This document shows, piece by piece, positions 1-12,266 of a stretch of 64,000 nt of DNA; position 1 is the stretch's first letter; every line of letters begins with the position of its first letter. A model generated the notes under the pieces. It worked only from the letters and a program-made list of their open reading frames with translations. It was not told where the DNA came from and did no database searches. The position numbers were made by a program, and so were the translations under genes. The stretch comes from Climacium dendroides (lineage: Eukaryota > Streptophyta > Bryopsida > Hypnales > Climaciaceae). Location of the stretch: contig OX467083.1 in the NCBI GenBank assembly GCA_950106755.1, positions 46,328,555 to 46,392,554 on the forward strand, read 5' to 3'.

Positions 1-1533
1 AAAATCTATATTAAAAGAAATTCAACTATGGCATGAGGGCAAACCATTAATTCTGCCTCACCTTACGTAGTGTTAAACCAATTGCAATCCTGTAAGTTCG
101 TGAACATAAAACCTGTTGTTGTTGACCATTTTTTTCAGGCTAAACCTACCGTCCGGGAAATGGTAAAAATATTGTTGTTGCTATGATCAAGTTTGCTGTA
201 ACCTGCCACATGCAACAATTGAAGGGTAGTTGAGTTCAATGCCGACCAAGGTAAAGCTCTCCAGCATAGTATTCGACTCTGCCGGCAGTCTGAACTGCCA
301 TTTGCCAAGACTTAATATCTACAGTAGCTGTAGGTGCTCGAATGTACTGGAGCTAACTCTACGCATACGCATACACATAATTACTAACGTACCTTTAGCA
401 GTTTAGCACCTTGTTGCACTCAGGTCCCAATCTGTAAGGTTGAAGTACCTAATTATTCAAAGTAACTTAGTTCTGATGGGAATCATATTCCAAAGTCCGA
501 GTCCAAGCATACATTTTTGCACAACCGGATTCATACTTATGCTCGGCTTCTCCGCACAAAGCCATAGCTTGGGAGTGTAACTTAACAGCCTCCAGGCATT
601 TTTATGAATCGGTATCTTAAAGAGTCCAGTCTCCAGCGGGCGTCTCCAACCTGAGTAGTTAGTGCTGACGCAAATCTTGTCAACGAGTAATATACATTCA
701 AATAGGAGCTTTACTCAATGCAAGCCCTCTAATTGCGCTCTTGATGTGATGTGCAGAGTGCAGACTTGGGCGTAACATTTGAGAATGTGTAATTAGAGGG
801 TGAATCCTCGAAATCTGCCGTATCTTCTTGTACACATTGATCGGATTGGGCACCTTCCACATGTCACGTACAGGAGCTCAATTGTCGCGCCTGGAGGCAG
901 TGTGTAATTAAAGAGGGTTGGATGGAGAACAGAGTTTCCGAGCTGGTGCCCTCCCTTAGTCAGCTTTCTCTGTTTTCATTCTGTCCTCCGGACAGACTGC
1001 AGAGTTCATTAAATTTGTCTGCCACGTTGCCACCTTGAGCATTTCGTCAATGCTCCACCTTGTGATACAGTGAGCAAGTCTGCATATTAATGAGGGAACT
1101 GTACTCGAATTGCACATTTACATCCCAGCAGCAGCGACTTGTGGTTTCTGGAATTGATGAATTGAATATTCGTAGCTGGACTCACTCAAGTCTGCATCAT
1201 TCGATCAGTAAGCTTTAGACTGAATTCGCAACCTGCTCGTGCAACTGACAGTTGTATTGATAGTATTCTGGTATTTCCATTCTCATGGATATAAAGCTCA
1301 TGAAAAGAGGACTTGCTCATAAGAACGAATAGGTAGTAGAAAGAATCAGACATGACATTGGTTTTATTCCTTTGAACAAAATTGACAATGAACTTTCCTA
1401 ATAGAATCGCGGACCCTCAGCAGGACCAACAAGCAGCCCTTAAGGGATACTTGACCGGGATCTAACAAACAATAATCTGATTCAATACATCAATATAGAA
1501 TTTAAGAAGAAAAAAATGAGGATTATGTGTATA
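1..1533. other. Intergenic, 3' flank of the ABCG gene
   Basis: Moderate-GC sequence with no open frame that looks coding on either strand and no repeat structure that I could see. The stretch next to the ABCG stop (about 1360-1533) should hold its 3' UTR. Confidence 0.5.
1362..1368 (-). promoter_or_regulatory. Possible polyadenylation signal of the ABCG gene
   Basis: On the minus strand this reads AATAAAA, about 170 bases past the ABCG stop codon, a usual distance for a plant near-upstream element. Plant signals are loose, so this is a candidate only. Confidence 0.3.
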
Positions 1534-3579
1534 CTATTTCCGCCGTTTCACGAGTCTGAAATGCAACGCAATGAAACCCAAAATGCGATACATAACAGCA
1601 AAGCCCGCCATGATGCCCACATCCATCCACTTATTCTCCCGGTCAAGAAACATAGTCTCCAGCACATTCTGCCCCGTGATGAAGCACTTCCCACCGTAGT
1701 CAGGTCCAAAGCACCGATCCGCCGCGTGCGAATATTCGTTGATGAGCAACGCATCCAACGGGTACTTGAAAAGAGAGATGTAATGCAGCCACAGCCATCC
1801 CTTGGGCAGGTAATCCTTGGCAATGAAATACCCGGAGAACAGGAAGAACGCGCCCATGACGCCCGTCACGACCGTGTTCCCCATGATGAAATCCGACACG
1901 AGCGCACTGCAGAAGGACACGAAGGAATTCGCCGTGACGAGCACGAGCCAGACGACGAACAGGAAGAACAGAAACGCGCTAAGTTGGGGCGCAAGGCCCA
2001 CCATGTAGTATACGGGCGCCGCATACAGAATCGCCATGAAGAAGAGGAACGGGAGGAACACGAGCGTGCTGGAGAGGACGTACGAGGACACGCGGTACGC
2101 GCCGCGCGAAGTTTCCCTGGTGAGAATGTTGCGTTCTTCGAGAAACATGGGTAGCACTTCGATACTGGAGGTCAGGAGAAAGGTTAACGTGAACGCGAGG
2201 AATCCCACGCGCTTCTGCATTCCTGGTGTGCCATAGCCCATGTGGGTGTAGATGGTGCCGAGTCCCACGCCGCAACCAATTGCTTGAATTGTACGCGCCA
2301 TGAGCAGCTGCTTGGTTCGGATTATGTTTTTGAGGAAGCGATGCGACAGGATTCCGATCTCTTTCACGCTGGAATTTGCGAATCGCACTTTGTCCGGGAC
2401 ATCGTCGTCGCCGCTGCGGCTTGGGGAAGCTTCGCTGCTGGTGGTATCAAAACTCGGGGTCATGGGCGCGCGCGGTGGCTCGAGTTCGAAGAGCGCCTGG
2501 AGGGACAGCACTGGCAGGTCCGTTTTGCCACGGACGGAGAAGATGGAGCTTTGCTGGGAGGAATCCAACGTGTCGATGGAGTCAATGGCATACTCCAAGA
2601 CGTTCACTTGCGCTGGGATATTGTGCCCCGCGGCCGCGAGGCGCGACGAGAGAAGCTCCAGGCTGCCATGATGCACCACTGAGCCTTGTGCGAGGATGAG
2701 CACCTCGTGAAATTGCTGCAAAATTCGGTACCCCGGTTGGTGGATGCTGAGAATGATCGTCCGGTTGCGGCAGACTGCCATGGATCTCAACATGCAGCAG
2801 ACGTGAAGCGCGGCCGCCGAGTCCAGCCCCGAGGTCGGCTCGTCGAGAATTAGCACCGCGGGGTCGTGTATCACGTCCACGCCGATCGAGACGCGCCGTC
2901 GCTCGCCTCCCGACACGCCGCGGATGCTTTCGTTCCCGATCCGCGACGCCGCGACGTGGGTCAGCCCGAGCTCAGCCATTAGGGCCTCCACTCGCGCCAG
3001 CTTCTCCGCCATGGGCACCACGGATGGCAACCGCAGCCGTGCAGAGTACAGAAGCGTCTCACGAACTGTCAGCATTGGAAATAACGCATCGTCTTGCATG
3101 ACGTACCCGCTGATTCTCCGAAAATGCTGCCTGTCCATGGGCTGCCCGTTCACGAGAATGCTCGCGGACGAAGAGCTTGGTTGGATCTTGCCCGCCAGAA
3201 CCTCCAGCAGGGTGGATTTCCCGGCGCCACTGGGCCCAGCGACTGCCAGAACCTCCCCGGGACGCGCATCGAACGTGATGTGCTTCAAGATGTATTGCGA
3301 CGGCGACTTCGCGTTGAAGGGCGCGCTCACCGAGTCTTGCGTCTTCTTGGCGCCCAGTTTCTGGGGTCGGACCAGTTTGTAGGAGAGGTCGTTAAGCTCG
3401 ATGGTGTAGGTCTTGGAGCGCGAGGGGGAGGGCGAGGGGGAGGGCAGGATGGCCACTTGGGAGGCTTTGATGTAAGGTCTGTCGTCGCGAGAAGCTTTGA
3501 TTCCAGTGCACGTCCCGGTGCAGCAGCAGACAACGTGATTGCTGCGAGGAGGGTCTCTTCTTCGCTCAAAATCGGCCAT
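1534..3579 (-). CDS. Half-size ABC transporter, subfamily G (ABCG/WBC type), single exon
   Basis: An intact 681-aa, intronless half transporter. ATP hydrolysis in the N-terminal cassette drives export of lipids, cutin or suberin precursors or hormones across the plasma membrane; the substrate here is unknown. Seen: cytosolic N-terminus with a Cys-rich patch (residues about 18-23) and a Ser-Pro run (about 47-54); Walker A GPSGAGKST (about 115-123); Q-loop YVMQDD (about 159-164); signature VSGGE (about 222-226); Walker B VLILDEP (about 242-248); H-loop histidine in SIHQPG (about 280). A C-terminal ABC2-type domain follows with about six hydrophobic segments from residue 430 and ends in LVKRRK. 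The order NBD then TMD is the ABCG order. The ATG at 3577-3579 sits in the strong context ACCATGGC; the in-frame TTG two codons upstream is less likely. Single-exon structure recalls the Arabidopsis ABCG5/8/10/23 group (established knowledge); membership is inferred. All catalytic motifs are intact. GC is much higher than in the flanks. As half transporters work as dimers, a partner is needed. Confidence 0.93.
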   Translation of the reverse strand: MADFERRRDPPRSNHVVCCCTGTCTGIKASRDDRPYIKASQVAILPSPSPSPSRSKTYTIELNDLSYKLVRPQKLGAKKTQDSVSAPFNAKSPSQYILKHITFDARPGEVLAVAGPSGAGKSTLLEVLAGKIQPSSSSASILVNGQPMDRQHFRRISGYVMQDDALFPMLTVRETLLYSARLRLPSVVPMAEKLARVEALMAELGLTHVAASRIGNESIRGVSGGERRRVSIGVDVIHDPAVLILDEPTSGLDSAAALHVCCMLRSMAVCRNRTIILSIHQPGYRILQQFHEVLILAQGSVVHHGSLELLSSRLAAAGHNIPAQVNVLEYAIDSIDTLDSSQQSSIFSVRGKTDLPVLSLQALFELEPPRAPMTPSFDTTSSEASPSRSGDDDVPDKVRFANSSVKEIGILSHRFLKNIIRTKQLLMARTIQAIGCGVGLGTIYTHMGYGTPGMQKRVGFLAFTLTFLLTSSIEVLPMFLEERNILTRETSRGAYRVSSYVLSSTLVFLPFLFFMAILYAAPVYYMVGLAPQLSAFLFFLFVVWLVLVTANSFVSFCSALVSDFIMGNTVVTGVMGAFFLFSGYFIAKDYLPKGWLWLHYISLFKYPLDALLINEYSHAADRCFGPDYGGKCFITGQNVLETMFLDRENKWMDVGIMAGFAVMYRILGFIALHFRLVKRRK

Positions 3580-6500
3580 GGTCAATCGGATCCGAGACAG
3601 CTGGTGTCGGTCGCGCAGATCGACACCCTGTTCTCCTGAAATGTCTATGACTGAAATGCGAGATGGAGAATCACAATGGTAAGAAACACCTGGGCCGCTT
3701 TCCCGTGACAGTCATGTCTCTCTCGATGTCCTCCTGCACGGAAGAACAGTACTGCTTCAATGGGAAGCCTGTCTTCTCGGCATTTGAAAGTTCGAAGCGC
3801 GAATGAGTCACAATGTGAGCATTGAACTTCCAATGCGACTCATCCTTTACCATATTTCGGATATGATCTCACCGGATCCCATCCCACATTCCGGCTGGCT
3901 CGCTTAAGGTCATAACTCGCTTAACTGCGAACTTCCAATGCTGGATGGCCGCTGGGCATTGACGTAGCGCGTAATGTCGGATGGCAGCTGCTCAACATGC
4001 AAACCTGCAGATGGAAAAGAAGAAGAAACTCAGACAAGTAAGTCCATGCTGGCTCAATGGGGTACAAATTGAGAGACAGCAGACTTTGATTTCGTGACAG
4101 CAGACGTCAAACTTAAATACGCTGAACGTAAGGGGGTTGAACATCGAGCGACAGCTCTAGGGCTCAAGGCGACTATCTGTCTTCGTCGTCGTAAGTATTA
4201 GCCCTATGGATGAAGCGAAATACTGCAATGTAGGGGGTGACATGCATGAAGCAGAATCGCACACGACATATATATGTAGAACAGGACAAAGGACCGACAA
4301 TCAACTGATCACCATCGATGTAGCGCTACAAAATGCGATCATGATCAACTACTCTGCAATGCGGCCTAACATTTCTACAACGCCTTGATGTACATACCAG
4401 ATATATATCAGCTAGCTCCTCGCGACGTCCAAGCCGGAATATTGCTGAAAAACGACTTGCAATTGCCTGCGCTATGACGAGTCATCTCTACTGTCCACAA
4501 ACCGAACTATTAACCTGGAACACATACCATTTGTCCATCAAACCGCAAAAACGTGGACTAAAACATCAAGCATGAATAGGCAGGCAATGTATGCGAGCGC
4601 CAGTAGCTATTCTACTCTACGCACAGCAGCTTCAATCGACAATGTAGGCAACTCTAGCTCACTCCACGTCTCACTGCGTGTTTCACTCAGTCACTGCTGC
4701 AGGTCGTCCTCCTCCACCACACACACCAGTAAGCTGCTTCAAATATCAATGAGCGCAAGCGAGCTTCAGCACCCCAATGAACCAGAACAACTCTCGCAAC
4801 CTCTTCACAAAGGCGGGGCGAATACCCCTACTTGCAACGTCGCCAGCTACTGACGCGCATAAACATTGACCAGCACCACCACATACACATCAGCGGGTCC
4901 ACGTTAGGTAAAACTGCAGCTAGCAAGCAAGCAATGCAAGAGCCACGTTAGGGACTTTGTGTTGGGACTCGTTTTCAAACTGAGTCATTGAGCTGAGGAG
5001 CTAGTACGTCGGTCTAAGCTTAATACAACAATTACGCGAGGTAACTTAATCTCCGTCGGTCCTGTCCACCAAGCCCAAACTCTGTGACTGATGACCTGAA
5101 TGCAGTACCTTGCAGCGTGAGGCTTAAGTACAGATAATCACTTAAGTATACAGCAATTAGCCAAGATTACAAAGCCTTGCCCACTGACTGGAAGTCTGGA
5201 ACCATAAACACGACCACGAATCGATCAGTTGGGACTTGGGAGCGTTGGGACTTGAGACCTGGGACTTGGGAGGGGGGAAGGGGGGAAGGGGTCTTGAAGC
5301 ATACGGCTCACCTAATAAAGAGGCCAGTAAAGGATCGACCTGGAAGGTAGTTGAGGAGGAAGAGCGGGTTGGTTTGGTGAAGTGAACGCGCCGGGTGCGG
5401 CCATTGCTGAGTTTGCTCTGACGAAAACTCGTATGAACCCAAGCGCATTAATTCAAGGCCCCTCTTCCTGCTGCAGGGCAGGCAGTCTGGGGCTTCAGCG
5501 TCGCTCCTGCCACTATCTTAAGGCCTGGGATCAACTGGCGCCACTCTCCAGTTGCCTTTGCCTACCTTACTGATCTCGCTCCCAACTTGGGTTAAAGCTC
5601 AGTAAGAGCTCTGCGTGTACGTACGCATGCACGGGCTGGTTTGTAATACAGTCACTGATTCAATTAATAGCATGCCTGGTCATGTTCAACAACCCGGAGT
5701 GGACTATCATTTCTGGAAAGGAGCTGCTGCACAAACCAGAACTTGTTGCAAACTTCGATGACTACCATTTGTTTTAATTATGCTCCAATTCGGTACACTG
5801 ATACACAGAGGACTTTCAGTGCAAGAACATTTGATGAAGTACGAAGAGCTCCAAACCTCGCTCAGACGGGTAGCCGAAGTAACTTCAATTTTTTTAAATC
5901 AATGTGGATCGACACAAATTCTCTCCCATCTTGCGTAACATTCTTCAGTAATTGAAGGGAAATGGCTCCTCTCAATAAAATACTAGATACAAGCTGGAGG
6001 CAATATATAAATAATGCAGTTGTCAGACATTGAATTCGAAATTCAATCAGTGTTACGCGAGCTCAAGGATGAAACATTGATACTCAAGTAGTTATCATAG
6101 ACAAGCGTCGGCTACCCCATTACCAACCACAATGCAGCTAGAGCCAAAAGGATAGGAAGTCAACACGATTTTTATGAGCATGTTACGGACAAAATTCTAT
6201 GAAATTAGTCCCGTTTCAAGTTGGCAACAGGGAATAATTGAACCTCAACTCACCAGATTGAATTTCAAATCCATACTCGCTGTAGATTTGTATTCTATGG
6301 GCACTGGAATGTCACACTTTCGGTGCTCTGAGATCGATTTCCCCTTCGACTAATATGATCATCTTGGACTAGATTTTGAACTCTCACCCCAAAATTGTGG
6401 TAGTCTGAAATCTGCCATTTAACTAAGAGTATGACTTTATTAACTGGGCTTACTTTCTATTAGATGGTCAAGTGATTATTGTGGTTATGGCGTGTGACTG
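3580..6500. other. Intergenic, 5' flank of the ABCG gene
   Basis: Moderate-GC sequence upstream of the ABCG start. Short open frames occur (for example 4206-4388, 4572-4853 and 5382-5573, plus strand), but none has a recognisable motif or codon pattern. It should contain the ABCG promoter; I could not place a convincing TATA box close to the start. A G-rich minisatellite lies at 5228-5291. Confidence 0.4.
5268..5291 (+). other. G-quadruplex-prone G-run tract
   Basis: Four or more runs of three to six G separated by one or two A. It follows a short degenerate repeat of the type TTGGGACTTGGGA (from about 5228). It lies about 1.7 kb upstream of the ABCG start codon, on the strand opposite to the gene. 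Confidence 0.55.
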
Positions 6501-8258
6501 TAGTATAAAAAGAAAAGAAAAGAATAAAATTTCAAAAAAAAGAAACGTCTTGGTCGACTGTTGTTAGTTTGATAAACAGAGCAGCAAGTTCACTGAGAAC
6601 TTCAATGTATGGTTGCAATCAAGTCTCTGCAGACTCAAAGAGTTTGTAAAGCAGCTCAATTCTCTGCACAACTTCAAATAGAGTTGCTTTACAATCTCTT
6701 AATTTGAGCCTGCCGAAATTGCTCTTCGCCTTCTCTACATGCGATTTCCAGCAAAATAATAAATTTTAGTGCCTGCTCCACTGTAAAGATCAGCTCTTGA
6801 GTGCAAGACTTTCTGTCGATGATGATCGACTTGTGGCTAGATCTCATCTGGTGTACCTAGCTCCAAATCCCTGGGAAAATACAATAATTTGTTTCTTATC
6901 ACGGATGATAGAATTTGGAAAATTTGAATTCATAGTTTGGAATAAGGACCACAATTATAAGATAGCATTGGTCACGAATTACAAAATTAACATGAGTAAG
7001 AGATAAAAAAATTAATAAAATTGACCAACATTAATATGTTTCAAATGTATTTGCATATCAGTTTCGGGGATTAAAATTGTACTCCCCTTGTCTCAAAATA
7101 AACCATTGGTATTCCCTCATTTTCCCACGAGTGTCAACATGAGTAATGGCCACTTCATACTATGGCCTTCCAACTCGAGAGGCCATGGGATTGAGTGGCC
7201 AAACTTTGTTGAGAGTCCAAAGAAATGAGTAATAAATAGGCAATGAATAATAGGAATTTAAGCCTTTGGCCAACTATAGTGTGAAGCCTCTAAAGGCCAA
7301 GCCCAAAGTCCAAATGAATTACCTAAGAACCTCTCATTTGAACAGCTATAGTATGAAGGCTCCAAAGACCATGGCAAAGTCCTAGCTCTTAGCAATCTAA
7401 TCATTGAGATCTTGTCATAAATCAACCATAATTTGAACCTCCATTTTTAGCTGACTCAAACTTCCTTAAAGAGTATTTCACCATTAGGCAAATTATTGCC
7501 ATGTAGATAATTAGAAGATGTTGGCCTTTAGACTTGTGTTTTTTAGTGTAAAGGGTTGAGAGGTCAAATTCTTGGTTTCTTGAAATTTGATTGGTGGAAA
7601 TCCACGACCTCTCAACCTTTGGTCATAGTCTAAAGTGGCCTTAAGAGGGAATAATTGTCAAGTTGTCTCTTCATTTTGACCATGTGAATGTATTCCAACA
7701 TGTCTTTTATAGGACTATATGGTTGGAGAAGTAAATTGGAAGGAAGTAGATTGGAAGGGGCTTCCAAGCTTTGAGTAATTGAGAAGTAATGAATTACAAG
7801 ATAAATTTGGATGGCCATATGATATATCTATAAATGAAATTTCCTAAATAATGACAAAATAATTTTTTTTTTAAAGAATTTGTCCAATGGACCATGTTTG
7901 TTGCACATAAATTAGTGTAGGCTACATGAAAATTCTTTAAAAAGTAAGTATGTATATTTTCTTAGATGTAAAATAATTGAATGAATTATATATTTTAGAC
8001 CCTCATCTAGGAAAGAAAGTTATTCTCTAAGAAGTCCAAAATTCATTATATACATACGGCCAACATGTAGAATTCTGAATAATTTCAATCTTACATTAGA
8101 GGAGTTTGGGGGGGTCTAGAGGGTTGTTTTAGGCCCATTCCCTTTGTTATTCCCCAAAAGTTAAAGAACAGCTCGTTGTCAGAAAAAAAAATTTAATTTA
8201 AAATTTAAATAAAAATTCAAAAAAAATTATATGACATGGTAGTCTCTTAGCCACATCA
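6500..8258. other. AT-rich intergenic stretch
   Basis: No coding signal. It holds many GGCC/TGGCC-containing short repeats (7120-7640) and one foldback (7523-7640), listed separately. Confidence 0.4.
7523..7640. repeat. Short foldback (118 bp)
   Basis: GGCC near 7523 pairs with GGCC near 7640. The inner stem AAGGGTTGAGAGGTC (7551-7565) pairs with GACCTCTCAACCTTT (7606-7620) with one mismatch. This could be a tiny MITE; no target duplication was identified. Confidence 0.5.

Positions 8259-8305
<47 letters not shown>
8259..8305. repeat. (TAC)n microsatellite
   Basis: About 16 uninterrupted copies of the trinucleotide TAC/CTA in an AT-rich region. Confidence 0.95.
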
Positions 8306-8875
8306 TAGTGCAGTTCCCAAGTTCCCAAGAGCTCGGGAATTCGTAGCCCTCCACAAGCCCCAAATCTCCCCTAATGGTATATGTTGGATTTTTCTATATT
8401 TCAATAGAGTTCCTTCAATTTTGTTTCACTTGGAAAGACAATTTACCCTAACCAACAATACTAGCATGTGGGCCTAAATATGAGCCTGCAAGCCTTGAGA
8501 CTAGGTGTAAGTAGGTACTCTACAACTATTGAAGGTGCCTATAAAATAAGTGCCCTATAACCATAGAAGGTGCCTATAATATGAATACTTAAAATATAGG
8601 TACCTATAACATAAACACCTATAATATAAATATTTTGTAACCATAAAAGGTGCTCATAACATATACACTTATAAAATAGGTACCTACAATATAGACACAT
8701 ATAATGTAAATATGCTATAACCATGGAAGATAACCATGTTACATGGGTACCTATAATATAGAATGGTAGGCTCTGAGGTTCATGTGTAAATGTAGGTAGA
8801 CTATAGATAACTTATTACTTTAGTCCATAAAAATAAGCTATCTATAGTTTACCTGCATTTAACCCCTAAATGCAA

Positions 8876-9594
8876 AAAATGCGTTTTTTGGCAACATTGT
8901 GATTTTGGGATGCTCACTACAAATGGAATTTTTATTTATTTTTCTTGAAATTTTCACAAAACATGTGCCCGAGGAGTAGCTTTAAGGTTCAACAATTTTC
9001 ATACCTTTGACTATACGGTTAAAAAGTTATTGCATGATTTGTCATTTTCAATGTTCGACGGGCAACTTGTGCAACCCAAAAAACTTCTTTAAAAATCACT
9101 TTAAAAAAAAAATATTTTTGAAATTGATTGTACAAATTTATATACATATAGGAAGCTTTGAATCATTCCATTTCAATAAGTGAGATGAAAGTTATGAAGA
9201 TTTTTAGTTTGTGAGTAGGAATGGTTTTCATAGACTCCATACTTACTCACAAACTAAAAATCCTCATAATTTTCATCTCACTTATCAAAATGGAATGATT
9301 CAAAACTACCCATGTATATATAAATGTGTAGAACCAATTTTAAAAAGAAAATTTTGAAAATAGTGATTTTAAAAGAAGTTTTTTGGGTTGCCCGAGTTAC
9401 ATGCTGAACATTGAAAATGACATATCATGCAACATATAACTTTTTAACCATCTAATCAAAAGGTATGAAAATTGTTGAACCTTAAAGCTACTCCTTGGAC
9501 ACATGTTTTGTAAAAATTTCAAAGAAAATAAAATAAAAACTCCATTCATAATGAGCTGCCTGAAATTGCTATAATGCCAAGAAAACACAGTTTG
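8876..9594. repeat. Foldback element, arms about 340 bp
   Basis: The left arm (about 8876-9215) is the reverse complement of the right arm (about 9240-9594) with scattered mismatches, around a short spacer. The outer end has a TTTTTTGGCA-type sequence. The centre carries the motif GAATGATTCAAA / TTTGAATCATTC. Related copies lie at 15553-15970 and, partially, at 11640-11760, so this is a dispersed non-coding family. It encodes no protein. Confidence 0.8.
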
Positions 9595-10009
9595 GACATT
9601 TACGAGTTAAGTTCTGAAATGACTGTCATGTATAGAAAGTCACACCATTGGGTACACTCACACTATTGGGTGCTCCTACCTTACATCTCATGCCATCAAT
9701 ATTCAGATTTGATGCACTCTTGGGTCCAAATATTGGTGAGACATTTTTTTGGCAATGATGGTTGTGGGTACACACACCTTACCATGAAGAAAAAATGGCA
9801 CACACATGCATCAAATTTGTCAATTCGCAGTGTAATAATGAAGCCTCTGTTGAAGAGAACTCTCAGATTTCAATCTCTCATGAAGCAGCCCATGTCAGGT
9901 CTCCGCTCCCTTCTGAGTTCTGACCCAGAGCCCCTCGAACCAAAAAAAGTACTGGTATGGTGCTTCTGTCCAATTTGAAGCCCAGCTACGATAAGGGAGG
10001 TGGTCCAGA

Positions 10010-10300
10010 AATCGCCCACATAAGAGCTGAAACTGAATTTTAGGGAGGTGAAGCTTCTCGACATATTTTTCAGTAAATTTTCCTTGAAAGATAAGTGGAA
10101 TTGGCATCTAATCCAAATTGTTTCATATTTTTTGGAGCTTTGTGGGATTAGTTATGAAATTTTGAAGTTGAAGTGGCATAGGGTTCTAAAATCATCTACC
10201 TCCTAAAATGTACATTGTTGAAAGCCATGAAAAATCAACATGTACAAACAATGTACATTTGAAGAGGTGAACGATTTTAGAGTCTGTATGCTTTTAAAAC
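10010..10300 (+). repeat. Left copy of an inverted pair (partner 13400-13690)
   Basis: About 290 bp that recurs in inverted orientation at 13400-13690. It includes a local hairpin around AATGTACATTGTT / AACAATGTACATT (about 10210-10260). No coding content. The 3.1 kb between the copies contains MITEs. Confidence 0.7.
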
Positions 10301-10402
10301 CTCCTACCTTGCACTGAAAATGGTAGAACGTCCGAGCATTTGAAGACTATCTTCAGATTTCCTTCCATCACTATCACGACAACTTTCTCATGTAAACTAT
10401 TA

Positions 10403-10792
10403 TAGTAGAGCCACCCATAATCAATCAAATAAGCAATTGTGGCCATGATATGGAGTAGTGGATGGTGAAGTAAATAGAAATGATGGCGATTGCCAAAATT
10501 TGGAAAATTTTATTGCTTGAACTAAAATTACTATGAATTTTGGAAGGCAAAAAATTGGTCTCAATCCATGTTCAATGAGTAAACTATTCCTAAATTGCTC
10601 ATTTAAGAGACTAGCTACTTCTTGTTTACTTCGGCACTCCAAACCAAGCATATATGTAACAAACAGAGTGGAGGAATTGATGGTTGGAAATCAAGAACTC
10701 ATGTTTGGAAACTGCTTGTAGCTTTTTTTGAATTGAATTAAGACACTATTGATTGTCGATGGGATTGAGGTTAGTGATGGGTGGTTATACCT
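10403..10792. mobile_element. MITE, TA-flanked, GGTAGAACCACCCAT family (390 bp)
   Basis: Terminal inverted repeats: TAGTAGAGCCACCCAT at the left, and ATGGGTGGTTATACCT at the right. Each end is flanked by TA. Its interior resembles the copies at 27179-27972 and 60877-61286. Non-autonomous; no ORF. Confidence 0.65.
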
Positions 10793-12266
10793 TAATAGTG
10801 ACGAATTCATAGCCAGAATTGAAAGGAATGTAATAATTGAAACTAAGAGCATCTCCATTGTTGCTCAATCAAAATGCCATGCCAATGCAGCTTGCCCAAG
10901 CTCATTATTTGATAACATGGAACGGGTTGAACCACAACCTCCATTCATGCTAAGTGCAATGGTGTAGCAAGAGCTTAATTTACTCAAAGAGAACGATGAA
11001 TTTAGGGTCTATTTACACCCAAAAAACTTTGAATTTAATTGGGTCTTTGTTTTAGGTCTATAGCTAGCTTTTAATCAAAACACTCCATTTCTTTGGGCTC
11101 CAATCCAAATTTTTTGGGTGTAAACATGCCCTTATTATTTTATTGCGTAATTCCAAGGATATACTCTTCCTTTTTCAAAGCTCAAGAGGCACTATTCACC
11201 AACCACTCTACTAGATTTGGACTCTTGTATAACAAAATAGAGTAACAATAAGACGATGGACTTATGAAGATCTTACCTCCAAGTGCAAATGCCTAGGCAC
11301 GACACAATTCCATGTACAACATGGATTTTGAGGAGCCTATTCTAGAATTGTGCAAATGGCAAGTTCGCCATAGGATAACTACAAATTAACCCTTGAAGAA
11401 CTAGCATGATATATAGAAATTTTGGTTAGGTACATGTGACTAGGAATTTGCATATTTTAGGCTGAAATTTTAATAGAAGGTGGGGGCAAGGAATAACTTT
11501 CATACACACCAAATTTCATGACATTTGGAAATACAAGTCAAAAGTTATAGCCAAATATGTTACTTTTTTCACCAGCTAGGCAGTACAGGCAAATAAAAAA
11601 TCACTTTTTTTGAAAACACAAATTTGAAATTTGTTTTCTAGAGTTATATATACATGGAAAGCTTTGAATCATTCCATTTTGATCAATGAGATGAAAGTTA
11701 TGAGCAATTTTTGTTTGCGGGCAGTTATGGATTTGCTACTCTAAAATAAACTTTGAAGTTCTTCATTTTACTCAATTTTCAATATTTCTTGAAAAAATGA
11801 AATCATGGAATGTAGATTGTTTATAATAACACTTCAACCATTATGATTGGCATTTTTCAATTCCATAATTAAATCCTTAACAATTTAATATTTTGAATCA
11901 TTCTCTACTATTGTCTATTTACTATTTTTTTCCTATATGTTGTACAATTCCAAATGATCTAAAATTTTCAAGCATGTAACCAACTTGTCTAAGAAAAAGA
12001 ATCCCCAAAAGCAACCACCATTTTGGACATTTTTTCATAGGAAAGTGAGCTTGTGAAGTACAATTGCCTTGTTTTTCGTAGGGCTAAAAATATGATTTTA
12101 GTGAGTCTGAATGCCTATATATCTTGTGATGGATGCAGTGAAAATTTCTGAAATATTTACCACTTGTTCTCAAGTCAACATACTACAAGATCCTATGGTT
12201 ACATGTTGCCATAAACAAGGCCAAGCCCCTTCCTAGTGAGAGAGTGGGATATTCCAAGCAACCTTT

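Noticed and set aside
1516..2154. A 212-codon plus-strand open frame across the 3' half of the ABCG gene
   Set aside because: It is antisense to a clearly conserved coding sequence, is Arg/Glu/His-rich as expected from a GC-rich reverse frame, and has no domain.
3094..3639. A 181-codon plus-strand frame over the ABCG start
   Set aside because: Shadow of the ABC cassette coding region; composition mirrors the opposite strand.
10848..10970. A possible second short MITE beginning GAGCATCTCCATTG next to TAA
   Set aside because: The proposed right end (CAATGGTGTAGCAAGAGCTT) matches only in part and the target duplication is not convincing.
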